Shown here one piece after another: positions 32,983 to 41,605 of a stretch of 64,000 nt of DNA. The translations under genes and the position numbers were made by a program. A model generated the notes under the pieces. It did no database searches. It saw only the letters and a list, made by a program, of their open reading frames with translations, and was not told where the DNA came from. This DNA comes from Streptomyces cyaneochromogenes (GTDB taxonomy: Bacteria > Actinomycetota > Actinomycetes > Streptomycetales > Streptomycetaceae), in NCBI RefSeq assembly GCF_003963535.1, contig NZ_CP034539.1:3224001-3288000 (forward strand). Reading direction: 5' to 3'. Numbering within the stretch: position 1 is the first letter of the stretch; each line of letters begins with the position of its first letter.

Positions 32983-34041
32983 GTGTATTGACCCGCAGCA
33001 TTGTTGACGCGGCTGATCGGTGGGTGGCCGCCGAGTGCGGTGTGGCAGCGATGGTGGTTGTAGGCGTGGAGGAAGTCTGCCAGGGCGTCGGTGCGTTCGG
33101 CGTTGCTGGTGTAGGGCCGCAGGTAGGCCCATTCGTCGAGCAGGGTGCGGTTGAAGCGTTCGACCTTGCCGTTGGTCTGCGGCCGGTAGGCGCGGGTCAG
33201 CTTGCCGGTGGCGCCGATCTGGGCGAGGGCCTGTTTCCAGGCCTGGCCCTTGCGGTAGGCCCAGGCGTTGTCGGTCAGTACCCGCTCGATGCGGGTGATG
33301 CCGTGCGTGTGGAAGAACGCGGCCGCGCGGGTGAGGAAGCCTGCGCAGGTGGCGACCTTCTCGTCGGGATGGATCTCGCTGTAGGCGAGGCGGGTGTGGT
33401 CGTCGACGGCGGAATGGATGTAGTCGAAGCCCATCCCGCCGCGGGTGGCCCGGCCGGCTCGGCGGCCGAGCGTCTTGTGACCGCCGCCGTCCGGGATCCG
33501 GCCGAGCTTCTTGACGTCGACGTGGACCAGCTCGCCGGGCCGGGCGCGTTCGTAGCGGCGGATGACCTGCCCGGTGGGCCGGTCCATGTGGGCCAGCCGG
33601 TTCAGGCCGTGCCGGGCCAGGATGCGGTGCACGGTCGAGGCGGGCAGGCCCAGGATCGGGCCGAGGCGGGCGGGACCGAGCTTGCGGTCCTGGCGCAGCC
33701 GGCATACCCGGGCTTCCACTGCGCCCGCGGTGCGGTGCGGTGTCCTCGCCGGCTTGCTGGAGCGGTCGTGCAGCCCCTGCTCGCCCTCGGATCGCCAGCG
33801 TCGGATCCACTTGTGGGCCGTGGGACGGGAGATGCCCATCTCCGCTGCGACATGCGCGACCGGGCGACCGGAGCGGACACGTTCGACGAGCAGCCGCCTG
33901 CCGTGAACGGTCAGACGGGCATTACGGTGGGACACGAAGACCTCCGTGCGGTGCAGTCCTAGACAGCTCCACCACACCGGAGGTCTTCGCCATGATCAAG
34001 CCCCGTCGGCGTTAACAACGCTCGTGATCAATACACCTAGG
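32978..34041. mobile_element. IS481-type insertion sequence with CCTAGG target duplication
   Basis: The element spans 32984-34035 (1052 bp). Its ends read TGTATTGA and TCAATACA; the terminal inverted repeats run about 27 bp with several mismatches. Both sides are flanked by CCTAGG (32978-32983 and 34036-34041). This hexamer is palindromic, so a CTAG duplication one base inside each end cannot be excluded. The TGT...ACA ends and single DDE gene fit IS481. Confidence 0.85.
32979..33935 (-). CDS. IS481 family transposase
   Basis: A 318-residue transposase. An N-terminal HTH region (ARLTVHGRRLLVERV, HVAAEMGISRPTAHKWIRRW) precedes an rve-type DDE core: VHVDVKKLGRIPDG, the second Asp in RVLTDNAWAYRKG, and Glu in NGKVERFNRTLLDEWAY. 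It looks intact. The GTG start at 33935 suits the HTH. The last codons cross the terminal repeat and the stop (TAG) lies in the flanking CTAG, outside the element, so the target site supplies the stop codon. Confidence 0.85.
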   Translation of the reverse strand: MSHRNARLTVHGRRLLVERVRSGRPVAHVAAEMGISRPTAHKWIRRWRSEGEQGLHDRSSKPARTPHRTAGAVEARVCRLRQDRKLGPARLGPILGLPASTVHRILARHGLNRLAHMDRPTGQVIRRYERARPGELVHVDVKKLGRIPDGGGHKTLGRRAGRATRGGMGFDYIHSAVDDHTRLAYSEIHPDEKVATCAGFLTRAAAFFHTHGITRIERVLTDNAWAYRKGQAWKQALAQIGATGKLTRAYRPQTNGKVERFNRTLLDEWAYLRPYTSNAERTDALADFLHAYNHHRCHTALGGHPPISRVNNAAGQYT

Positions 34042-34079
34042 ACGCCCGTCCGACGCACCGGCCCAGGACCAACCGGCCC

Positions 34080-34285
34080 TAGGGTCTGTCGTTTGGATCA
34101 GGTCGGCTAAGAGAGACTGCGCCTCCTGGCTGACCCGAGCGGGGCGTGGTGCGTGCAGCTGCAAGGCGGAGGAGGGCGGCGACGCGGAGCGTCGGCAACC
34201 GACGACAACGCGGCTGGGGGTCCCCCCTCTGGGGGAGCGCGTGCCACGCCCCGCGACGCCGGCATGATCCAAACGACAGGCCCTA
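34080..34285. mobile_element. 202-bp MITE-like element flanked by TA
   Basis: The ends 34082-34100 and 34265-34283 are inverted repeats matching at 18 of 19 positions (GGGTCTGTCGTTTGGATCA against GGGCCTGTCGTTTGGATCA). The dinucleotide TA occurs directly outside both ends (34080-34081; 34284-34285), the pattern of IS630/Tc1-type transposition. The inside has no transposase motif, so a helper in trans is expected. It abuts the response regulator's TAG stop. Confidence 0.75.
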
Positions 34286-34963
34286 GACCTCCACCCAGCT
34301 GTACCGCCGCTCCGGCCGCCCCGCCTGCCCGTACCGCAGGGACACCTCGGCCTGCCCGGTGACGCTGAAGTGCTCCAGGTACCGGCGGGCGCTGACCCGG
34401 GACACCCCGAGGCGGGCCGCGCACTCGGCGGCGGAGAGGCTGCCGTCGGTCGCGCGCAGCTCGCGCTCGATCAGCTCGGCTGTCTCCACGCTCATGCCCT
34501 TGGGGAGGGTGGGCGCCGGGGTGGCCGGTGCCGCGCCGCGGGCCAGGGCCCGGTCCACGTCGGACTGGCCGCTGACGACGGCGGCGTAGAGGTTGCTGCG
34601 GCGGGCCGCGTACTGCTCCAGGCGCGCCCTGAGGTCGCCGGCGTCGAAGGGCTTGAGCAGGTAGTCGACGACGCCCTGGCGTACGGCGCCGCGGACCGCG
34701 TCCGCCTCGCGCGCCGCGCTGATGACCATGACGTCGCAGTCGTGGCCGGCGCTGCGGAGCCGGGGGATGATCTCCAGGCCGAACATGTCGGGCAGGTAGA
34801 GGTCGAGCAGCACCAGGTCGGGCTGCAGCTCGGCGACGGCGGTGAGCGCCTGCTCGCCGCAGTTCGCCGTGCCGATCACCCGGAACCCGTGGACGTCATT
34901 GACGAACCCGCGGTGGATCCGCGCCACCATGAAGTCGTCCTCCACGACCAGGACATCGATCAT
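34283..34963 (-). CDS. CitB/DcuR-type response regulator
   Basis: A 226-residue regulator. The receiver has E8/D9/D10, phosphoacceptor D54 (VLLDLYLPD) and Lys in LLKPFDAGDL. The C-terminal HTH (SLSAAECAARLGVSRVSARRYLEHF) matches the CitB family. The start overlaps the kinase stop by ATGA. It faces the tct transporter genes beyond the kinase, so it likely controls tricarboxylate uptake. The 3' end touches the MITE-like element, whose last base forms part of the TAG stop. Confidence 0.88.
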   Translation of the reverse strand: MIDVLVVEDDFMVARIHRGFVNDVHGFRVIGTANCGEQALTAVAELQPDLVLLDLYLPDMFGLEIIPRLRSAGHDCDVMVISAAREADAVRGAVRQGVVDYLLKPFDAGDLRARLEQYAARRSNLYAAVVSGQSDVDRALARGAAPATPAPTLPKGMSVETAELIERELRATDGSLSAAECAARLGVSRVSARRYLEHFSVTGQAEVSLRYGQAGRPERRYSWVEV

Positions 34964-36651
34964 CGCACTCCCTCCGTCGCTCGGTCGGCCGGACGGCCGA
35001 CGGACATCCGGGCGGTGAACATGGCACCGGCCCGCGTGTTGGCCACCGACACCTCACCGCCCCGGCGTTTGCACACCAGCCGGGTCAGCGCCAGGCCGAT
35101 CCCCCGGTCGCCGCCCTGCGCGGCCTTGGTGGTGAACCCGTGCGAGAACACCTCCTGCGCCAGCTCGGGCGCCACCCCCGGCCCCGAGTCCCGTACGACG
35201 ATCTCCACGCTGGAGGCGTCCTGACGCAGCTCGACCTCCACCCACGCGTCGGGGTCACCGCCGCCCGCCCGGGAACCGCTCGCCGCCGCGTCGACCGCAT
35301 TGTCCACGAGGTTGCCGAGGACGGTCGCGACATCCGCGGAGTCCGTCGGCTCCAGCCGCTCCAGCGCCGTGCGCTCGGAGATCTTCAGCCGCACCTTGCG
35401 TTCCGCGGCGAGCGCCGACTTGGCCATGAGCAGCGCGGCGACGGCCCGGTCCCGGACCCGGCTGGTCAGGTGCAGGTCGAGCGACTCGCGGTGTTTGCGC
35501 AGGGCGCGGACGTACCGTACGACCTCGTCGTGCTCGCCGATCTGGATGAGCCCGGAGATGGTGTGCAGCTGGTTGGAGAACTCGTGGGCCTGGGCGCGCA
35601 GCAGCTCGGTGGTACTGCGGAAGGAGCCCAACTCCCGTTCCAGCTGGGCGAGTTCGGTGCGGTCACGCAGGGTCGTCACGGAGCCGAGGCGGCGGCCGTC
35701 CTTCGTGACGTCCATCCGGTTCATCACCAGGACGCGGCCGCGGCGTACGACCACCTCGTCGCGCCGCGCGAGATCGCCGGGCGCCCCCTCGGGCGCGGTG
35801 CCGGCCAGGACGTCGTACAGCCGGCCCTCGATCCCCAGGTCGGCGAGGCTCATCCCGACGCAGTTCTCGGGCAGGTCCAGCAGCCCCCGGCCGACCGCGT
35901 TCACCAGCGTCAGCCGCTGGTGCGGGTCGAGGGCCACCACGCCCTCGGCGATCCCGAACAGCATCGCCTCCCGGTGCTCCGCGAGCCCGGCGATCTCACG
36001 CGGCTCCATCCCGAAGGTCTGCCGCTTGATGCGCCGGGCCAGCAGCCAGGATCCGGCCACTCCGAGGACGCTGGCGACGCCGAGGTAGATGAGCAGATAG
36101 GACGAGGCGCCCACCAGCCGCTGCCACACCGAGGGCGAGGTCCGGCCGATCATGACCGTGCCGAGATGGTCGCCGGCGTTCTTGTCCTCGGCGCCGAGCA
36201 CCGGTGCCTGCGCCACCAGCTCGGTGACACCGTTCACCGGCAGCTCCCCGGACCAGCCGCGGCCCTCGGCGGGGTCCGTGCCGGAGCCCGGCAGGCGTGT
36301 GCCGAGGAGGGTGGGGTTGGTGGAGGCGACGATCCTGCCGCGGGCGTCGGCGACCGTGGCGGAGGTGACGCCGGACCTGGTCAGCGTGGACTGGAGCAGG
36401 GGCGCGAGCATCTCGGCGGGGACGGGCCGGACGAGCTGGGTGCGCAGGAGGGGGTTGCCCGCCATCTCCTCGGCGAGCGCGGTGACCCGGCGTCCTTCGA
36501 CCCGGTCGAACGTCGACTTCGACTGCGCCAGCGAGACCGCGGCGACCGCCGCCAGCACGATCACGACAATGGCGAGCTGCCATCTCAGCAGCTCACCGGC
36601 GAGCGTGTGGCGGCGCTGCTTCCGCGATGGTGACCGTGACGTTATGACCAC
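34960..36651 (-). CDS. CitA/DcuS-type sensor histidine kinase
   Basis: A 563-residue kinase from the GTG at 36651; a TTG at 36669 would add six residues. Membrane helix 1 is at about 24-42, a periplasmic PDC-like sensor at 45-180 (ATVADARGRIVASTNPTLLGTR), helix 2 at 184-206, a PAS domain at about 225-330, and the phosphoacceptor His in RAQAHEFSNQLHTISGLIQ near 355. ATPase motifs NLVDNAVDAA, RDSGPGVAP and GDRGIGLALTRLV follow. This layout is typical for carboxylate sensors. It is divergent from tctC. Confidence 0.88.
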   Translation of the reverse strand: MVITSRSPSRKQRRHTLAGELLRWQLAIVVIVLAAVAAVSLAQSKSTFDRVEGRRVTALAEEMAGNPLLRTQLVRPVPAEMLAPLLQSTLTRSGVTSATVADARGRIVASTNPTLLGTRLPGSGTDPAEGRGWSGELPVNGVTELVAQAPVLGAEDKNAGDHLGTVMIGRTSPSVWQRLVGASSYLLIYLGVASVLGVAGSWLLARRIKRQTFGMEPREIAGLAEHREAMLFGIAEGVVALDPHQRLTLVNAVGRGLLDLPENCVGMSLADLGIEGRLYDVLAGTAPEGAPGDLARRDEVVVRRGRVLVMNRMDVTKDGRRLGSVTTLRDRTELAQLERELGSFRSTTELLRAQAHEFSNQLHTISGLIQIGEHDEVVRYVRALRKHRESLDLHLTSRVRDRAVAALLMAKSALAAERKVRLKISERTALERLEPTDSADVATVLGNLVDNAVDAAASGSRAGGGDPDAWVEVELRQDASSVEIVVRDSGPGVAPELAQEVFSHGFTTKAAQGGDRGIGLALTRLVCKRRGGEVSVANTRAGAMFTARMSVGRPADRATEGVR

Positions 36652-36748
36652 TATGAACTCAACCTTCAATGGTCACACAACCGAGACGGGGTGTCCCAGG
36701 AACCGCACAATCATGGCGCCGGATCGGCCCAAGCGAAAGAGATGAGCC

Positions 36749-37759
36749 ATGAGAACTCGACGAGCCGCACTTGTCGGAGCTCTTGCTGCCGTGTCCATGC
36801 TCGCGGTCAGCGCCTGTGGCGCCACCGCCGACAAGGAGGAGTCCGGGGGTGGGAGCGGGTCCGGGAAGCCCGTTTCCGGCCTTCGTCTGATGGTCCCGAA
36901 CACCCCGGGCAGCGGCTACGACCTCACCGCCCGCACCGTCACCCAGGTCATGCAGGACACCAAGGTCGCCTCCGGCGTCCAGGTCTTCAACCTGCCCGGC
37001 GCCAGCGGCACCGTGGGCCTGCAGCGCCTGGTGAACGAGAAGGGCAACGGCAAGATGGCCATGCAGATGGGCCTGGGCGTCGTCGGAGCCTCGTACACCT
37101 CCAAGTCGAAGGCGACGCTGACCGACACCACGCCGATCGCCAAGCTGATCGAGGAGGCCGGCGCGATCGTCGTGCCGAAGGACTCCCCGTACAAGACGAT
37201 GGACGACCTCGTCACGGCCTGGAAGAAGAACCCCAAGAAGTTCGCCGTGGGCGGCGGCTCGTCGCCGGGCGGCCCCGACCATCTGCTGCCGATGCAGCTG
37301 GCGAAGGCCGTCGGGATCAAGCCGAAGGACGTCAACTACGTCTCGTACGACGGCGGCGGCGAGCTGCTCCCCGCCATCCTCGGGAACAAGATCGCGTTCG
37401 GTGCGAGCGGCTTCGGCGAGTTCCTCGACCAGGTCGAGGCGGGTCAGGTGCGAGTGCTCGCGGTCAGCAGCGAGAAGCCGATCGACGCGCTGAAGGACGT
37501 CCCCACCCTCAAGGACTCCGACATCGACCTGGTCTTCACCAACTGGCGCGGCATCGTGGCCCCTCCGGGCATCACCGACGAGCAGAAGCAGACCTGGATC
37601 GACTCGCTGACCAAGATGCACGACTCGGACGAGTGGAAGGCGCAGCTGGAGAAGAACGGCTGGGTCGACGCCTTCGCCACCGGTGACGAGTTCGGCACCT
37701 ACCTCACCGAGCAGGACAAGGCCGTCGCCGACCTGCTGGCCGAGCTCGGGCTGGCATGA
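36749..37759 (+). CDS. tctC: Tripartite tricarboxylate transporter substrate-binding lipoprotein
   Basis: A 336-residue periplasmic-type binding protein with lipobox AVSAC at Cys23. The family pattern is clear: LMVPNTPGSGYDLTARTV, FNLPGASGTVGLQRL, MQMGLGVVGASYTSK, KFAVGGGSSPGGPDHLLPMQLAKAVG, then NWRGIVAPPGIT. TctC binds citrate or related carboxylates. It is followed by tctB with a 4-bp ATGA overlap and lies 97 bp from the divergent sensor kinase. Confidence 0.9.
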   Translation: MRTRRAALVGALAAVSMLAVSACGATADKEESGGGSGSGKPVSGLRLMVPNTPGSGYDLTARTVTQVMQDTKVASGVQVFNLPGASGTVGLQRLVNEKGNGKMAMQMGLGVVGASYTSKSKATLTDTTPIAKLIEEAGAIVVPKDSPYKTMDDLVTAWKKNPKKFAVGGGSSPGGPDHLLPMQLAKAVGIKPKDVNYVSYDGGGELLPAILGNKIAFGASGFGEFLDQVEAGQVRVLAVSSEKPIDALKDVPTLKDSDIDLVFTNWRGIVAPPGITDEQKQTWIDSLTKMHDSDEWKAQLEKNGWVDAFATGDEFGTYLTEQDKAVADLLAELGLA

Positions 37760-38292
37760 GCTCGCAGGTAGAGGAACAGATCGTGGAGGACTCCCGTCCG
37801 CCCCGGGAGGGCGGGGACCGCGCGCAGTACGGCGTGTGCGCGTTCCTCGCCCTGCTGGGCACCGCCGTGATCGTGGACGCCCTGGGCATCCCGCACATCA
37901 CCAGCGGCACCGACCCCGTCGGCCCGCGCGCCGTCCCGCTGATCCTGGGCGGCCTGCTCCTGCTGCTCGCGGTGCTGTACGCGCTCGACGTGGCCCGGGG
38001 CGGCCGCGGTGAGCCGGAGGCCGGCGAGGACGTCGACCTGTCGGCGGGCAGCGACTGGCGCACCGTGGTGCTGCTGATCGCGGTGTTCCTGGCGAACGCG
38101 CTGCTCATCGAGCGGCTCGGCTGGGTGATCAGCGGCGGCCTGCTCTTCTGGGGCACGGCGTTCGCGCTCGGCAACCGGCACTACATCCGCAACCTGCTGA
38201 TCTCCGCGACGCTCTCCCTCACGACGTTCTACGCGTTCGCGATCGGACTCGGCGTGAACCTCCCCGCCGGCGTCCTGCAAGGAATCCTGTGA
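37756..38292 (+). CDS. tctB: Tripartite tricarboxylate transporter small membrane subunit
   Basis: A 178-residue protein with four hydrophobic helices in the TctB arrangement: [52 protein letters not shown] and [20 protein letters not shown], with the conserved DPVGPRAVP before helix 2. It is ATGA-coupled to tctC and ends 7 bp before tctA, so the three form one operon. Confidence 0.88.
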   Translation: MSSQVEEQIVEDSRPPREGGDRAQYGVCAFLALLGTAVIVDALGIPHITSGTDPVGPRAVPLILGGLLLLLAVLYALDVARGGRGEPEAGEDVDLSAGSDWRTVVLLIAVFLANALLIERLGWVISGGLLFWGTAFALGNRHYIRNLLISATLSLTTFYAFAIGLGVNLPAGVLQGIL

Positions 38293-38299
38293 GGCCCTG

Positions 38300-39802
38300 A
38301 TGGACAACCTGAACAACCTCATGCAGGGCTTCGCGGATGTCATGGACCCGCTCAACCTGCTGCTCGCCCTGGTCGGCGTGGTCATCGGCACCGCGGTGGG
38401 CGTCCTGCCGGGCATCGGCCCGGCGATGACGGTGGCCCTGCTGCTGCCCGTCACCTACGGCATGGAGCCGGTGCAGGCGTTCATCATGTTCGCCGGCATC
38501 TTCTACGGCGGGATGTACGGCGGCTCGACGACGTCGATCCTCCTCAACACCCCCGGCGAGTCCTCGTCCGTCGTCACCGCCATCGAGGGCAACAAGATGG
38601 CGAAGGCGGGCCGCGCGGCCCAGGCCCTGGCCACGGCGGCGATCGGCTCCTTCGTGGCGGGCACGATCGGCACGCTGCTGCTGGTCCTGGTCACCCCGTT
38701 CGTGGTGGACTTCGCGGTCAGCCTGGGCGCCCCCGACTACTTCGCGCTGATGCTGCTGGCCTTCATCGCGGTGACGTCGGTGCTGGGCTCGTCCCGCATC
38801 CGCGGCTTCATATCCCTTCTGCTGGGCCTGACGATCGGCCTGGTCGGCATCGACTCGGTGTCCGGCCAGCAGCGCCTGACCCTGGGCGTCCCGCAGCTGG
38901 CCGACGGCATCGACGTCGTCGTGGTCGCGGTCGGCATCTTCGCGGTCGGCGAGGCGCTGTGGGTGGCCGCGCATCTGCGCCGCAAGCCGGCCGAGGTGAT
39001 CCCGGTCGGGCGCCCGTGGATGGGCAAGAAGGACTGGAAGCGGTCCTGGAAGCCCTGGCTGCGGGGGACGGCGTACGGCTTCCCGTTCGGCGCCCTGCCG
39101 GCCGGTGGCGCGGAGATCCCGACCTTCCTGTCGTACGCCACCGAGAAGCGGCTCACCAAGCACCCCGAGGAGTTCGGCAAGGGCGCGATCGAGGGCGTGG
39201 CCGGACCGGAGGCCGCGAACAACGCGTCGGCGGCGGGCACGCTGGTCCCGATGCTGGCGATCGGCCTGCCGACCAACGCCACGGCGGCCGTGATGCTGGC
39301 GGCCTTCCAGTCGTACGGCATCCAGCCCGGGCCACTGCTCTTCGAGCGCGAGGCGAGCCTGGTCTGGGTCCTGATCGCCAGCCTCTTCATAGGCAACCTG
39401 CTCCTGCTGCTCCTGAACCTCCCGCTGGCCCCGGCCTGGGCGAAGCTGCTCCAGATCCCCCGCCCCTACCTCTACGCGGGCATCCTCTTCTTCGCCTCGA
39501 TGGGCGCCTACGCCGTCAACGCCCAGCCCCTGGACCTGTTCATCCTGCTCACCCTGGGCCTCCTCGGCTTCGCCATGCGCCGCTTCGGGCTGCCGGTCCT
39601 GCCGCTGATCGTCGGCGTGATCCTCGGCCCGCGCGCGGAACTCCAGGGCCGACGCTCCCTCCAGCTGTCCGGCGGCGAGCTGTCGGGGCTGCTGGGCGGG
39701 CCGGTGTCGTACACGGTCTACGCGGTGATCGCGCTGGTGCTGGTGTGGCCGCTGATAGGCCGGTTCGTCGTCCGTCCGCTGCGCGCGCGAAGCGCCGCCT
39801 GA
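38300..39802 (+). CDS. tctA: Tripartite tricarboxylate transporter large membrane subunit
   Basis: A 500-residue protein with about eleven to twelve helices. The signature [24 protein letters not shown] and [43 protein letters not shown] are diagnostic of TctA, and [25 protein letters not shown] with [27 protein letters not shown] repeat the theme in the second half. It transports tricarboxylates driven by an ion gradient together with TctB and TctC. Confidence 0.92.
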   Translation: MDNLNNLMQGFADVMDPLNLLLALVGVVIGTAVGVLPGIGPAMTVALLLPVTYGMEPVQAFIMFAGIFYGGMYGGSTTSILLNTPGESSSVVTAIEGNKMAKAGRAAQALATAAIGSFVAGTIGTLLLVLVTPFVVDFAVSLGAPDYFALMLLAFIAVTSVLGSSRIRGFISLLLGLTIGLVGIDSVSGQQRLTLGVPQLADGIDVVVVAVGIFAVGEALWVAAHLRRKPAEVIPVGRPWMGKKDWKRSWKPWLRGTAYGFPFGALPAGGAEIPTFLSYATEKRLTKHPEEFGKGAIEGVAGPEAANNASAAGTLVPMLAIGLPTNATAAVMLAAFQSYGIQPGPLLFEREASLVWVLIASLFIGNLLLLLLNLPLAPAWAKLLQIPRPYLYAGILFFASMGAYAVNAQPLDLFILLTLGLLGFAMRRFGLPVLPLIVGVILGPRAELQGRRSLQLSGGELSGLLGGPVSYTVYAVIALVLVWPLIGRFVVRPLRARSAA

Positions 39803-39820
39803 CAACTCCCGGAGACCGAG

Positions 39821-40216
39821 ATGACCATTCTGGTCGGCTACGTGCCCTCCCCCGAGGGCGAGGCGGCGCTGCGCGCGGCGATCGACGAGGCCCGTCGGCG
39901 CGAGGAGAAGCTGCTGGTGGTGAACACCTCCCGGGGCGACGCGATCGTGGACCCGCGTTTCGCCCAGGAACCCGACCTGTCCCATGTGCGCGAGGACCTC
40001 GCGGCCCTCGGCGTCGCCTTCGACATCCGCCAGGTGCTCGGCGCCCGTGACGCCGCCGAGGAGATCATCGACCTCGCGGAGGAGACGGACGCCTCGCTGG
40101 TCGTGATCGGGCTGCGGCGGCGCAGCGCGGTCGGCAAGCTGATCATGGGGTCGGCGGCCCAGCAGATCCTGCTGGGCGTGGGCTGCCCGGTCCTCGCGGT
40201 GAAGGCGGAGGGCTGA
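39821..40216 (+). CDS. Universal stress protein (UspA type)
   Basis: A 131-residue single-domain USP. The strand TILVGYVPSPEGEAAL, the strand KLLVVNTSRG and the ATP-binding end LVVIGLRRRSAVGKLIMGSAAQQILLGVGCPVLAVK (G-x2-G-x9-G-S pattern) are typical of ATP-binding USPs. It follows tctA by 18 bp and precedes the TerC-like gene by 2 bp, so all five may be one transcript. Confidence 0.88.
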   Translation: MTILVGYVPSPEGEAALRAAIDEARRREEKLLVVNTSRGDAIVDPRFAQEPDLSHVREDLAALGVAFDIRQVLGARDAAEEIIDLAEETDASLVVIGLRRRSAVGKLIMGSAAQQILLGVGCPVLAVKAEG

Positions 40217-40218
40217 CG

Positions 40219-41364
40219 GTGGTGCTGCGAACCTTCGGCTGGTCGCTCGCCGTGACGGCGCTCGGCCTCGCCTTCGCCGCGTGGCAGTGGGGCTGGGAGG
40301 CCTTCGGGATCGTACTGATCCTGTCGGTCCTGGAGATCTCGCTGTCCTTCGACAACGCGGTCGTCAACGCCGGGATCCTGAAGAAGATGAACGCCTTCTG
40401 GCAGCGGATCTTCCTCACCCTCGGCATCCTGATCGCCGTCTTCGGCATGCGGCTGGTCTTCCCGGTGGTGATCGTCGCCATCAGTGCCGAGGTCGGCCCC
40501 GTCGAGGCGGTCCGGCTCGCCCTCGACGAACCGGAGCGCTACGAGGCCCTGGTCACCGACGCCCACCCGGCGATCGCGGCCTTCGGCGGCATGTTCCTGC
40601 TGATGATCTTCCTGGACTTCATCCTGGAGGACCGCGACATCAAGTGGCTGGCCTGGCTGGAACGCCCGCTCGCCAAGCTCGGCAAGATCGACATGCTGGC
40701 GGTGTGCCTCGCGCTGATCGCCCTGCTGGCCACGGCGATGACCTTCGCCACGCACGCCCACGTCAGCACCGGCCACGCGGACAAGACCGCCACCGTCCTG
40801 CTCTCCGGCGTCGCCGGTCTGATCACGTATCTCGTGGTCGGCGGCCTCTCCGGCTACTTCGAGGACCGGCTCGAAGAGGAGGAGGAACACGCGCACGAGG
40901 AGGAGGAGAAGGCCCGGGCCGAGGGCAGGCCCGTCTCGGCGGTCGCCCTGGCCGGCAAGGCGGCGTTCTTCCTCTTCCTGTACCTGGAGGTCCTGGACGC
41001 GTCCTTCTCGTTCGACGGGGTGATCGGTGCCTTCGCGATCACCAACCACATCTTCTGGATGGCGCTGGGGCTGGGCATCGGCGCCATGTACGTCCGGTCG
41101 ATCACGGTCTACCTGGTCCGTCAGGGGACCCTCGACGACTACGTCTATCTGGAGCACGGCGCCCACTACGCCATCGGTGCCCTCGCGGCGATCCTGCTGA
41201 TCACCATCCAGCACCAGATCAGCGAGATCGTCACCGGCCTGATCGGCGTCGTCCTGATCGCCGCGTCCTTCGTCGCCTCCGTCCGCCGCAACAAGGCACT
41301 GGCGGCCTCCGAGGCGGCTGAGGTGGCACCGGACGAGAAGGCGGAGGTGCCGTCCGGGGCGTGA
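40219..41364 (+). CDS. DUF475/TerC-like membrane protein
   Basis: A 381-residue protein with about ten helices. The motifs VLEISLSFDNAVVNAGIL and YLEVLDASFSFDGVIGAFAIT are the paired TerC-type acidic membrane motifs (E/D-x-SFD) thought to bind metal. A charged loop EEEEEHAHEEEEKARAEG lies between helices, and the tail is soluble. TerC relatives move or insert metal ions and are linked to stress and tellurite tolerance. It starts with GTG at 40219, or GTG at 40222. A strong hairpin follows. Confidence 0.82.
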   Translation: MVLRTFGWSLAVTALGLAFAAWQWGWEAFGIVLILSVLEISLSFDNAVVNAGILKKMNAFWQRIFLTLGILIAVFGMRLVFPVVIVAISAEVGPVEAVRLALDEPERYEALVTDAHPAIAAFGGMFLLMIFLDFILEDRDIKWLAWLERPLAKLGKIDMLAVCLALIALLATAMTFATHAHVSTGHADKTATVLLSGVAGLITYLVVGGLSGYFEDRLEEEEEHAHEEEEKARAEGRPVSAVALAGKAAFFLFLYLEVLDASFSFDGVIGAFAITNHIFWMALGLGIGAMYVRSITVYLVRQGTLDDYVYLEHGAHYAIGALAAILLITIQHQISEIVTGLIGVVLIAASFVASVRRNKALAASEAAEVAPDEKAEVPSGA

Positions 41365-41377
41365 CCGGGGAGATCCG

Positions 41378-41434
41378 GAACACAGCGTGGGAACGCGCCC
41401 GCCCGTCCGTGCGGGGCGTTCTCGCGCTGTGTTC
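41378..41434 (+). terminator. Long hairpin terminator after the TerC-like gene
   Basis: The arms GAACACAGCG (41378-41387) and CGCTGTGTTC (41425-41434) match completely, with a second nested pairing of GGGAACGC and GCGTTCTC. It lies 14 bp after the stop. There is no T-run, as is common in streptomycetes. Confidence 0.75.
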
Positions 41435-41605
41435 GGCCGTTTGGGGCGGCTGTGACCCGGGCACCGGGACACGTGATCTGAAACATACGTGGTCTGCGAC
41501 ATAGGCGTTTTCATCCGATTATGGCTAGCTGGATGTGCTTTGCCTCGCGCCCAGCGTCGCGTCGTCGGACGCGCCGTCCCTGTCGATCATCCGCCCGGGA
41601 GACCC

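Noticed and set aside
34107..34424. Short ORFs inside the MITE-like element
   Set aside because: They cross the element ends and the response regulator in the wrong frame and have no motif or ribosome site.
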